A model generated the notes under the pieces. It did no database searches. It saw only the letters and a list, made by a program, of their open reading frames with translations, and was not told the origin of the DNA. 64,000 nt of DNA from an uncultured Methanobrevibacter sp. GTDB lineage: Archaea; Methanobacteriota; Methanobacteria; Methanobacteriales; Methanobacteriaceae. The DNA is taken from contig NZ_CACWVY010000005.1 of assembly GCF_902764455.1 (NCBI RefSeq), forward strand, positions 1 to 64,000, in the 5' to 3' direction. Shown here piece after piece: positions 34,748 to 42,903 of the stretch. Position 1 is the first letter of the stretch. Each line of letters starts with the position of its first letter. The position numbers and the translations under genes are program-made.

Positions 34748-35570
34748 ATGGAAATTCAATTAATAAATGTGATGTGCTTGCTTGAAGAATTAATTAAAAA
34801 TATTAGTAAGGATTGGTCTACTTTAGATAAAAATGAATTGAAATCTTATATGATTTCAGGATCTATTTTTTTTAGAACTAATTGGACTTGTTATATCCTT
34901 AGTGTTATTCTTAATCGTAGATTTACCCACCTCATTTGTAATTAATATTATCATCGGTTTTACAATACTTACATTATTATCAGCAATTATCGTTTATAAT
35001 CGTGATTATCTTGATGGAAAATATGGATTATTTTATGAAGAATATAAAGGCCTATCTTATCAGGGAGTAGTTTTATTTTTCATTCCTGCAAGTATTGCAT
35101 TTGCTTTTATTATTTATCCAATTGCTTCACATCAAGGAGGAATCTATTCTGCCATTGGATTTTGTTTAGCAGCATTATACCCTGCATTTTTCATGTTTTT
35201 AAGAATTAACGTTTATAAAAATGAGAACAGTCACAAATTAGTAACTGAAGATAAAAATGGAAATAGAATCATAGAATATGTTATCGGATATCATCCTGCT
35301 ATTTATTATATTTTTGGAAGTCTTATAAGTTGCCATCTCATTGGATTTTCATTAATGAAAGTTATATCAGGTATTGCAGAAAGTAACTTAGACATATGTT
35401 ACTTAATCTACTTTATTTCCTCATTACTAATTGTTTCATTTATATTATCTCCAGACATAGCAAATAAAATTCTACCATTCGAATTAAAAGAAAAGAATGG
35501 TTTAACAAAATTTTTAATAATTGGAATAATACTTATGGCAATAATGGGTTCATTATTTGTAAATTGGTAA
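34748..35570 (+). pseudogene. Membrane protein gene with frameshift at a T8 tract
   Basis: Two overlapping frames make up one gene: the first (from ATG at 34748) ends its meaningful part at ...SYMISGSIFF, and the second continues LELIGLVISLVLFLIVDLP and runs to 35570. They join if one T is added to the eight T's at 34866-34873. The combined product would be about 274 residues with eight or so helices and is homologous to the intact 282-residue protein at 37475-38323 (shared GYxPAxY and DxxNKxLxFExxxxxG). A one-base slip in a homopolymer may be an assembly error, a recent mutation or phase variation. Translation from the GTG at 34902 alone would lack the first helix. Function unknown. Confidence 0.65.
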
Positions 35571-35797
35571 ACTAAAATTTCAGATTAATTATTGATTGTG
35601 TATATGATATTCCCATAATATTGTTTCCAATAGTATTCTCTTATTTTTAAAAATTTCTTTTATCAAATTGCTCTACTTTTGTAAAATTGCTTTAACTTTA
35701 TAATTTTGTATTTATTTAAAACAAAAAGCTTATAAAATTTGTAATTAAATATAATATTGAATTATATTTTTTAAAATAAAAAAATAAATATTTTAAA

Positions 35798-35938
35798 ATG
35801 ATTGATTATTCAATTGAAATAATTAATTCCTGTGGTGAATTCTTTGTGCCTGATACTAAACATTTTGGTGTTAAGAATATTCAAAGAATTGGAGATTTTG
35901 ACTTAATCTTTGAAACATTCTTACACAATCCACAATGA
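35798..35938 (+). CDS. Small ORF, possibly a gene remnant
   Basis: A 46-codon frame starting MIDYSIEIINSCGEFF and ending in FLHNPQ. It has no clear ribosome site and no recognised family. Composition looks protein-like, with hydrophobic-polar alternation. It lies in a 516-base spacer between the frameshifted membrane gene and the ATPase. It may be the end of a decayed gene. Confidence 0.25.
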   Translation: MIDYSIEIINSCGEFFVPDTKHFGVKNIQRIGDFDLIFETFLHNPQ

Positions 35939-35988
35939 GTATTATCAAACAAGATTTCAATAACATAAAGATTAAATGTAATGAAAAA

Positions 35989-36060
35989 TACATTATATTA
36001 CAATATATAATGAAAAATTAATTATATAATTAAAACTACATTATATTACAATACATAATG
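35989..36060 (+). repeat. Duplicated 24-bp palindromic site before ATPase gene
   Basis: Two 24-bp copies at 35989-36012 and 36037-36060 differ at one base and are spaced 48 bp start to start. Each contains CATTATAT...ATATAATG (first copy a perfect 8-bp inverted repeat with a 6-nt spacer). Likely operator pair for the downstream winged-helix ATPase. Confidence 0.65.
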
Positions 36061-36086
36061 CAAATTACATTACATGAGGGTTAAAC

Positions 36087-37274
36087 ATGGATGAAATTGC
36101 AAGCATTACAGATACAAATTTAACTGAAACACAATTCTACAACAGGGCAGATGAAATTAATATACTGTCAAGTCTATTAGGAACCACGGAATTCAATTCA
36201 TCCCCCACAATACTATTGACTGGAATTAGGGGAGTAGGAAAGACAGCACTCATCAAAAAAATTAAACATAAATTTGATAAGGAATATCTGGTAGTAGATA
36301 TTGATCTGTCAAGAAGTAATGCATACCAACAAAAAAAGCTAAGTCGAGGCAGCATAATCAAAATAATCTATGATGCAATAATAAAAGCTTCGAAAGAATT
36401 CGGCTTAAGAACACTTGACAAGAAAATAGAAAAATACTTTAAAACAAATAAATTCAAGATAGATAAGATTTTATCTTATGAACACATTCCAGTACCAGTA
36501 TTTGAAAGTGAGGAGAATTATGCAAGATTAGCTGATTTTGTAATGGAATTGCCCCAAAAAATTTACGAAGACAATAGTGACAAATTAAAAGGAGTATTCA
36601 TTTTCATTGATGAAATCCAATTGATTAAAGATTTAGACAATGTAGACAAATTTTTATGGTATATGCGTAGTTTCATTCAAAACCAAAAAAATGTTGCATA
36701 CCTATTTTGTGGAAGTATGAGTTTGAAAGACAGTTTAATCAATGATTTAAATGGAAAGGAAGGTGCATTTGGAGGAAGAATGCTAACAATTGAAATCCAT
36801 CCATTTTCAAAACAAACAACAAGGGAATACATCGAATCAATTCCAAGAAACATATTGCTGGATGATGGGGGATTTGAAAGATTTTACAAATGCACTCGAG
36901 GAATACCTTATTACATCAACATATTTGCAAAAATTCTTCCAGAAAACATAACCTTAACAGAAAATAACATTATTGAGTTATTTAAGGATTCGATTGATTA
37001 TCTTGCAGTACATTTTATATTCATGTGGTCTAAATTAACATTTCAAGAACAAAAAATAATCATTTCTTTACTTGGAAACCCTAAAAGGAGAATTGAAATA
37101 GCAAACACTTTAGAGGTTACTAGCGGATCACTTAATAGGCCATTGAATCGCCTGCTTGATTTTGACTTAATTGAATATGTAAATGACAAATACCAAATTA
37201 CTGACCCAATACTCACCTACTGGCTTCAAAATAGTCATGAAAAGAATGGAATATATCCATTTAGAAGTATTTAA
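36087..37274 (+). CDS. Archaeal AAA ATPase with C-terminal winged helix
   Basis: A 395-residue ATPase of the archaeal ATPase type (PF01637-like): Walker A LTGIRGVGKTALI near residue 44, Walker B GVFIFIDEIQ near 172, FCGSMSLKDS sensor near 208. The C-terminal 70 residues hold a winged helix (RRIEIANTLEVTSGSLNRPLNRLLDFDLIEY). Such proteins are STAND-like NTPases of unknown role, spread widely in archaeal accessory DNA. The paired palindromes directly upstream could be bound by its own winged helix. An element copy follows. Confidence 0.85.
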   Translation: MDEIASITDTNLTETQFYNRADEINILSSLLGTTEFNSSPTILLTGIRGVGKTALIKKIKHKFDKEYLVVDIDLSRSNAYQQKKLSRGSIIKIIYDAIIKASKEFGLRTLDKKIEKYFKTNKFKIDKILSYEHIPVPVFESEENYARLADFVMELPQKIYEDNSDKLKGVFIFIDEIQLIKDLDNVDKFLWYMRSFIQNQKNVAYLFCGSMSLKDSLINDLNGKEGAFGGRMLTIEIHPFSKQTTREYIESIPRNILLDDGGFERFYKCTRGIPYYINIFAKILPENITLTENNIIELFKDSIDYLAVHFIFMWSKLTFQEQKIIISLLGNPKRRIEIANTLEVTSGSLNRPLNRLLDFDLIEYVNDKYQITDPILTYWLQNSHEKNGIYPFRSI

Positions 37275-37360
37275 TTAGCATTAGTTTTGGATTTGCTTTC
37301 AAAAGTTTTTTAATTATTACAAAATAAAGTATCCTAGAGTTCAGAGGTGTTAAAAGATAA

Positions 37361-37410
37361 GCATGCGAACTATATCATACGTTTTATACGAAATGTTCGT
37401 ATTTCTCTCA
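37361..37410 (+). repeat. Interspersed element copy D
   Basis: GCATGCGAACTATATCATAC leads into GTTTTATACGAAATGTTCGT; 44 of the first 46 bases agree with copy E. Similarity to E continues for another 40 bases. It follows the ATPase gene. Confidence 0.8.
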
Positions 37411-37474
37411 AATAATCTAATTTAAATATTGTTAAATTTTGATAAAGTTTAGCAATAGGGTGTTTAAAAAATCA

Positions 37475-38323
37475 TTATTTATTCATGCTTTTAATTTTCC
37501 GTATGAATAGTATTGCGATAATAATTCCAGTACCCCAAGTAAGAGCTTTTCTTACAATACTTTCAAATGATAAATCAATATTATTTAAGTTAATAACGGA
37601 ATGTCCTGTTATCATGAAACATATTAATAAAAATATTGCACCTACTGAAAAAAGAAGTAGTAAACATCCACTTATTCTCCTAACTTCAAAAAATAAGACT
37701 TTATTAAGTTTGTCCGGTGCAACAGCAAGTATTTGGAAAATCAAAGTTACTAAAATCAAACAAATTGATAGTTTTGGATTATTCAATTTAAATGCATTGA
37801 TATAACCAAAAAGCCCTATAGCCACACTCAACAATCCATACCATGCAGGAGTATAACCTAAAATAATATCTTGGCCTTCAATGCAACTTTCATCATTAAA
37901 AACATCATCTCTGAAATATAATGCAAATGATGGAATAATGAAAGCAAAGGAAATGACAACCCCTAGAAAGACTTCATTCATTATATATGAAATTGTTATT
38001 GCTGTAAGTATTATTCCTGGAGCGAATGAAGCCAAGAACTTAGAAAAAAATTCATATGTATTTCCAAATCTGATGTCTGAGTCAAGTTTATATTTTTTCT
38101 CTAGATTTTCATAAGTTAACATGCAGTACCACCAAGGAGCAAACAAAACAACATATAATGCCCATAATGCTATTGTAAACCAACCACTGGGTGTAGTAGC
38201 CATTACTATAGCGAACAATAGAAGTGGAACAGTAAAAATCAGTATGTGGTATATTCTTTCCATGATTGTTAAACTTTTAATATCAATTGGGAATAGTATT
38301 TTTAATAATCTTGAATTAACCAT
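37475..38323 (-). CDS. Polytopic membrane protein, paralogue of frameshifted gene
   Basis: 282 residues with about eight predicted membrane helices and a family-specific middle (ILGYTPAWYGLL near 157) and DKLNKVLFFEVRRISG near 210. It is homologous to the frameshifted gene at 34748-35570. The N-terminus MVNSRLLKILFPIDIKSLTIMER is cytoplasmic. It is transcribed toward the ATPase gene. Function unknown; it is useful mainly as the intact reference for its neighbour. Confidence 0.65.
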   Translation of the reverse strand: MVNSRLLKILFPIDIKSLTIMERIYHILIFTVPLLLFAIVMATTPSGWFTIALWALYVVLFAPWWYCMLTYENLEKKYKLDSDIRFGNTYEFFSKFLASFAPGIILTAITISYIMNEVFLGVVISFAFIIPSFALYFRDDVFNDESCIEGQDIILGYTPAWYGLLSVAIGLFGYINAFKLNNPKLSICLILVTLIFQILAVAPDKLNKVLFFEVRRISGCLLLLFSVGAIFLLICFMITGHSVINLNNIDLSFESIVRKALTWGTGIIIAILFIRKIKSMNK

Positions 38324-38571
38324 GAACTCACAAGTAAAATATTTTTGATATAAATTTATTAGATTTTTATATTATTTAAATCAAAAGTAAATTTTTGCAC
38401 GCCATATTATTGTGAAAAATCATTGTTTTCATGTTTAACCATGATTATTTCACATTTCGCCTTAAGGTATAGAAGATTATCGGGGATGGTTTTTTACTAG
38501 TAATCAATGTAAAAATAATTTAATTACTATATGTATTATCAACTATTCATTAAAAAAATAATAAAAGAAAA
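38324..38571. other. Spacer with gene remnant
   Basis: Apart from the 20-codon remnant at 38441-38500, no gene or strong structure is seen in this 248-base spacer. Confidence 0.4.
38441..38500 (+). pseudogene. 3' remnant of a paralogue of the 27783-28784 membrane protein gene
   Basis: The frame MIISHFALRYRRLSGMVFY followed by TAG aligns with the end of the 333-residue membrane protein, ILMRFVLRYRRLSGIGF. The DNA also matches closely (AGAAGATTATCGGGGAT versus AGGAGATTATCTGGAAT). Nothing of the rest of the gene remains, so this is a deletion scar of a second copy. Confidence 0.55.
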
Positions 38572-39396
38572 TTATTTTTTCATTTTTCTTTCAATAGCTT
38601 TAACTCTGGATAATGGTACTTCAGCAGATTTAGCAACTACTTCAGCTCTCATTCCATGTCTTAAAAGATTTCTAATAATTCTAATTTGTTCTTGATTTAC
38701 TTTATTTTCTGCATATTCATGTATTAAACTCATTCTATCACCCAACAAATCGCGTAATATGTTTTTTGTTTTTTCATCATCAACGAATTTGTCTACAATC
38801 AGCCATTCAATTCCATAAACTAATGCTTTAATTGATGGAGTTAATCCTTTTAAGTCGATTAATGTATTTACCACATATTCGACATAATCTTCAACACCAT
38901 CATTTTTTTCAATGATGGGAACTAAAGCAAATAAGATTAGTTCTTTTCCAGATATTTCGGTATTGTCTTTAAGTTTGTCATTAATAGTATTAATAATTTC
39001 TTCACTGTCATAATCAGTTAAACTAATCACGTCATAAATGAAGTCATTGTCTTTGTTCACGGTATATATGATTTTTTTAGATTCTTCTGCAGTGGTAAAA
39101 ACACATAGGTTAACTTCTTTTGGGATTGAATCGAATTTGTAGTCGGATATTGCCACATATATGTGGAATCTTTGGTGATGTTTTTTTCCGACTTTTGTTG
39201 ATTGAAGTTCGATTATCAATATTTCATCATCCAATTCCAGTATTATATCTGGCACAAATGTCGTTGGATCTAGTTGGCGCAATTCTGTTGTCATTATCTT
39301 GACTTTTTTGGATTTTTTACCTAAGATATCTAAGAATATTCGTGCATCTTCCTCACTAACCTCTTTAAATATCATGTCTTCCTGAAATTCTGACAT
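38572..39396 (-). CDS. Rpn/PD-(D/E)XK nuclease-like protein
   Basis: A 274-residue protein with the core FVPDIILELDDEILIIELQS near residue 47-66, the D...ExQ arrangement of the Rpn/PDDEXK transposase-associated nuclease family, followed by HHQRFHIYVAISDY. The C-terminal tail NLLRHGMRAEVVAKSAEVPLSRVKAIER looks like a small helix-turn-helix. In bacteria, Rpn proteins promote recA-independent recombination or act as phage-defence components. Here it is a single gene within the accessory island; function inferred only from the fold. Confidence 0.7.
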   Translation of the reverse strand: MSEFQEDMIFKEVSEEDARIFLDILGKKSKKVKIMTTELRQLDPTTFVPDIILELDDEILIIELQSTKVGKKHHQRFHIYVAISDYKFDSIPKEVNLCVFTTAEESKKIIYTVNKDNDFIYDVISLTDYDSEEIINTINDKLKDNTEISGKELILFALVPIIEKNDGVEDYVEYVVNTLIDLKGLTPSIKALVYGIEWLIVDKFVDDEKTKNILRDLLGDRMSLIHEYAENKVNQEQIRIIRNLLRHGMRAEVVAKSAEVPLSRVKAIERKMKK

Positions 39397-39862
39397 CTAA
39401 AAACCTCTTAAATTAGTTTAATATAGTAATATATTTCTAATATTATTTAAATTTATCATTAAAATAATTTATATTATTTAATTTAAAAAATATTATGTAA
39501 TAACATCAATTTTGTAAATCTAAATCAATTTTATGAAGTGAAGTAAATATTACGTGATGAGAACAATTTTTTAAAAAAAGAAACATTAGAATCATAAGAT
39601 TTTTCTATTGTTATAATGAAATTTATTAAGAGGCATTAGTGTAGTAAATCAATAAGGTTGCGAACTATATCATACGTTTTATACGAATTGTTCGTATTTA
39701 TTCAAGTAATTCTGCTTAAATTATTGTTAAATTTTCAATGTTAATGTTAAAAAAATAATCTATGATTCCAATTAGTTAATATTGATAAAATCAGGCGCTT
39801 TTTTAGATTTGATTCAATTAGGCCACATTAACATTATGTAACATTTTAGATTTTGGTTTTTA
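39397..39862. other. Divergent spacer with element copy
   Basis: A 466-base AT-rich spacer between the nuclease-like gene and the TPR gene. It holds interspersed element copy E at 39657-39707; no other gene or structure is supported. Confidence 0.4.
39657..39707 (+). repeat. Interspersed element copy E
   Basis: GGTTGCGAACTATATCATAC then GTTTTATACGAATTGTTCGT, with a perfect TACGAA-TTG-TTCGTA palindrome. Homology with copy D extends downstream to the shared ATTGTTAAATTTT. Confidence 0.8.
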
Positions 39863-40416
39863 ATGTTATCTTCAATTTATGAAGGACTGGTAAATTCCAA
39901 TCTATTTTTATTGGCATGTTCTTTTGCTGTTATTCTGTTATTAATATTTCCTTTTGAATGGACGTTGACTAGATTGACTAGTTTTTGTTTGGAAAATAAT
40001 TACTTGAAAGCATCTTTAAAACTTGTTGATTATCGCATATTCCTTGGTAAAAACCCAGAAATCTTATCTGCTAAGGTGCTATTTTATGTTTATTAAATCA
40101 ATTTGAAGAATCATTGATTTATCTGAATGAATCTGAGGAATTAGGAAATACTAATCCATTTCTTTATAATTCTTTAGGTTGTTCATGGATTAACCTGGAA
40201 GAGTACGAAAAAGCATATCATTACTTTAAATTGGCTGTTGATGGCAACCCCAATCATATCGAATATTTAATAAACATTTCGTACACATTAATTGATTTAA
40301 ATAATTATGATGGGGCGTTATACTACTTTATAAAAGCATCTGAGATAAATGAACATGACTGGAGATTAAAAAAATTAAAATCCCTAATAGAAAAGAACAA
40401 AGCAAATAAAAATTAG
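39863..40416 (+). pseudogene. Membrane-anchored TPR protein gene with frameshift
   Basis: The first frame encodes one membrane helix (about residues 13-33) and the start of a TPR solenoid ending ...NPEILSAKVL; the second frame takes over at about 40084 with LCLLNQFEESLIYLNESEEL and continues through two more TPR units to 40416. Joining needs one extra base near 40082-40085, in a short T run. The combined protein would be about 184 residues. It may be a pseudogene or a sequencing slip. No partner gene is evident. Confidence 0.6.
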
Positions 40417-40422
40417 TCAAAT

Positions 40423-40467
40423 CAATGTCTACAACATGTTTTCACATGTTGGAACAAGTAGACATTG
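40423..40467. repeat. Strong 45-nt hairpin after TPR gene
   Basis: CAATGTCTAC (40423-40432) pairs with GTAGACATTG (40458-40467) and inside it AACATG (40433-40438) with CATGTT (40445-40450), leaving a 6-nt loop and a 7-nt bulge. It starts seven bases after the stop. It could end transcription or be a small RNA; there is no long T run. Confidence 0.6.
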
Positions 40468-40582
40468 AATTAAAGTCTATCTATTCAAATAGTTTAGAAT
40501 TTAATTGTATCCAATGTGGATTTTAAACTCTACTGAATATTATGAAATATATTTTATATAAAGTTTACTGTTTTTAATTTAT

Positions 40583-40682
40583 AAACTGCAGAAAGTGTCG
40601 ATTATAATCCAACAAACCCAAACATAACCCGTTAAGGCTATTGCTAAACAATAATTATAATATTTGATGTTTTCTGCAGTTT
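40583..40682. repeat. 100-bp unit bounded by 12-bp inverted repeats
   Basis: AAACTGCAGAAA (40583-40594) and TTTCTGCAGTTT (40671-40682) are perfect complements. Nested inside is ATTATAAT at both ends. No coding frame is present, so it resembles a MITE or a long-hairpin RNA. No target duplication is evident. Confidence 0.55.
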
Positions 40683-40709
40683 AAAGGAGAAATCAATTAA
40701 GTCATCGGA

Positions 40710-40805
40710 TTAGTTATATGTAACCCATATGATGTAGAATGCCAAACACCACATGATTATGGTGTATATGAGCACTCCAATCCAAAATTTCCTTTGGATA
40801 CTCAT
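40710..40805 (-). CDS. Small single-helix membrane protein (31 residues)
   Basis: MSIQRKFWIGVLIYTIIMWC and 11 more residues form one membrane helix with a basic N-terminus. GGAGG lies 7 nt before the ATG, an ideal ribosome site. The same frame is open upstream to 40991, and a second, even better ribosome site (AAAAGGAGGTGAT at 40908-40920) lies upstream near an ATT codon, so a longer form of about 65 residues is possible. Function unknown. Confidence 0.45.
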   Translation of the reverse strand: MSIQRKFWIGVLIYTIIMWCLAFYIIWVTYN

Positions 40806-41043
40806 AAGGATTCCTCCATTCAAATAGATAGATTTGCCAAGAGGAGAGTTCAATAGAACAGTTGTTCTAAATTCTCTCATCGGAAATATTATTTTGTTCC
40901 TAATAATATCACCTCCTTTTGGATTAAGAGTTTGATTACTTATAATATTAGATAAAATAGTATAAATAATTTCTATTTGGCTTATACTCAAGTAAAAATT
41001 GCTTTTGAAGTGTAAAAATGTTTTATATTTGATATATAGGTGA

Positions 41044-41181
41044 AAAAACTACAGCAATAAAATTTCATTTGTAAATTATGGATTGTCTGAAAATATCGGA
41101 CAGTTGAAAATGCCTTTAATAGATGGTAAAATAAAAAATGGTTTTGCAACAAATAAAAAATACCCTAATGAATCATTTTAA
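41044..41181 (+). pseudogene. Gene fragment without start codon
   Basis: A 45-codon open stretch directly after a stop codon, reading KNYSNKISFVNYGLSENIGQ and ending NKKYPNESF. The composition is protein-like but no start or family is recognisable. Probably the tail of a decayed gene, in a 407-base spacer also holding element copy F. Confidence 0.25.
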
Positions 41182-41237
41182 AAATTTTTTATGTTTTTTA
41201 TGTTTTCTGTTGTACTAGAATTTGAGTTGTGAAAATC

Positions 41238-41281
41238 GATAAGTATCGCAACTTTTTATAAGTTTTATACGAACAGTTTCA
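41238..41281 (+). repeat. Interspersed element copy F (degenerate)
   Basis: ATAAGTATCGCAACTTTTTA then AAGTTTTATACGAACAGTTT. The left half matches the other copies; the right palindrome arm is lost as in copy A. Confidence 0.6.
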
Positions 41282-41413
41282 ATTGGAGAATTGTTTTTGG
41301 AACGGTCAACAACCAAATCAACATTGTCTAGATGAATCTTAGCATTTAGATTTTAAAATATATTATACATCATTAACAAAAGTTAATAATAGCTAATCAT
41401 GAGGGATGATAAA

Positions 41414-42352
41414 ATGAAGTTGGATAATTATCGGTATGAGACAGATGACGGCGATATCATTAATTATTATGAAGCGAATAATGACAATCCATTGCTGCTA
41501 ATAATACATGCCCAATCCGCAAATGCAGAGAACTATTCGAATGTAGTGAAAAAGTTGTCTAAGAAGTTTCATTTGATTTTAGTGGATTGTTATGGACATG
41601 GAAAAAGCTCCCATAACAAGGAAAAATACAATATAGTCAGTTTAGGCGATGATTTGATTGATTTTATCAAATCCAAGACTGATGATAAAATATCCATATT
41701 GGGTCATTCTTCCGGAGGCCTTATATCCTGCTATATAGCTTCAGTTTCCGATGTTTGCGATAATCTGATATTGGAAGACCCACCACTGTTTTCAAGCTGC
41801 GGTGAGAAGAGATTCAATTATTATAACTTTAATGATTTGTCAACGGTCTGCCATAACTTCATCAATCAGGATGAAGAGACTGATTTTGTATATTACTACT
41901 TCATGAACCAATATGCCTGGAACTTTTTCCCTGAAAACAAAAGGGAAAAGATCAGGGCAAAATCCGGAGAATCTGCATTAAAATATCGAAAAAAACATCC
42001 GGAAAAACCCCTGAAAGTTCCGTTCTGGCCTAAAAAATTTATGGAAGCTTTTCAAGGATTGAATGAATATGATCCTTACTTCGGAGAAAATTTCTACAAT
42101 GACTCCTTTAACTGCAACATCGATTACAGGAATCTGCTTTCGAATATAAAATGCAAAACATTGTTCATGAAAGCCAATACTGTAATAGGTGATGAAAACA
42201 TTATTATGGGCGCCCTAACAGATGAGGACCTGGAACTGGTAGTCAGTTTAATTGAAAATATTGATGTTGAATATTTCAACTGCGGACACGGCATTCATTT
42301 GGAAAAGAAAAGGGACTTTGTAAAAAGTGTTGTTAAAACTTTGGAGGAATAG
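41414..42352 (+). CDS. Alpha/beta hydrolase
   Basis: A 312-residue alpha/beta-hydrolase: oxyanion region LLIIHAQSANAENY near residue 28, nucleophile elbow SILGHSSGGLISC near 95 and a C-terminal catalytic His in FNCGHGIHLEKK near 290. The ATG at 41414 follows GAGGGATGATAAA and is preferred over 41399. It has no signal peptide. Substrate unknown. A hairpin with a T tract directly after the stop ends the unit. Confidence 0.85.
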   Translation: MKLDNYRYETDDGDIINYYEANNDNPLLLIIHAQSANAENYSNVVKKLSKKFHLILVDCYGHGKSSHNKEKYNIVSLGDDLIDFIKSKTDDKISILGHSSGGLISCYIASVSDVCDNLILEDPPLFSSCGEKRFNYYNFNDLSTVCHNFINQDEETDFVYYYFMNQYAWNFFPENKREKIRAKSGESALKYRKKHPEKPLKVPFWPKKFMEAFQGLNEYDPYFGENFYNDSFNCNIDYRNLLSNIKCKTLFMKANTVIGDENIIMGALTDEDLELVVSLIENIDVEYFNCGHGIHLEKKRDFVKSVVKTLEE

Positions 42353-42353
42353 G

Positions 42354-42485
42354 CTAAAGAGTATCGCTACTCTTTTTTAAGATTTCATCGCCATAATATT
42401 CAATAGCCTCATCGAGTGACCTTACAACCTTTCCCTTGATAGAACGCAGATTGTTTTCGGCAATCTGTTCTGTATGAAAAACTTT
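42354..42485 (-). pseudogene. C-terminal gene fragment
   Basis: A minus-strand open stretch of 43 codons ending KSSDTL-stop, containing HTEQIAENNLRSIKGKVVRS and LDEAIEYYGDEI. It reads like the last helices of a real protein, but an in-frame stop at 42486-42488 and the lack of a start mark it as a remnant. Family not recognised. Confidence 0.4.
42356..42378 (+). terminator. Hairpin terminator after hydrolase gene
   Basis: AAAGAGTA (42356-42363), loop TCGC, TACTCTTT (42368-42375), then T's. It begins three bases after the hydrolase stop and also overlaps the end of the minus-strand fragment. Confidence 0.65.
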
Positions 42486-42588
42486 TTAAAAAAAAAATGT
42501 TCTGAATTTCAAATCGGCTGCGTTAATGTTAAATCCCAAACTATCTAAAATCAGTAAAACAGACCCCCAACCGATAATTCTTCACTAA

Positions 42589-42903
42589 TTAAAAGAAAGG
42601 AACAATTGAATAAACAGTAATCAGCACAACCACAGTCAATATTACAATAGCTCCAAGAGGAACCTTCTTCCATGCAAGACCTGCAGCCACAACAGCACCA
42701 ATCAAACCGATATACCATAGCTGATTGTCAACAGTCAAAACCCCCGGACAGATTAATGCCGCAAGAGCAGTATATGGGATTAAATTCAGAAATTTTTCTG
42801 CTTTAGGCGGAAACTCAAGTCTGTCAATGAATAATGCAGGTATCAAACGTGGAATGAATGTTACAATTGCACATCCCAAAATCACCAAGCTGATATAATC
42901 CAT
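42589..42903 (-). CDS. azlD: AzlD family branched-chain amino acid transport subunit
   Basis: A 104-residue protein with four membrane helices and the AzlD pattern: FIPRLIPALF near residue 17, KAEKFLNLIPYTALAALI near 35-52. AzlD and AzlC together export branched-chain amino acids or analogues. The ATG overlaps the azlC stop (TAATG), so the two are translationally coupled. Confidence 0.88.
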   Translation of the reverse strand: MDYISLVILGCAIVTFIPRLIPALFIDRLEFPPKAEKFLNLIPYTALAALICPGVLTVDNQLWYIGLIGAVVAAGLAWKKVPLGAIVILTVVVLITVYSIVPFF

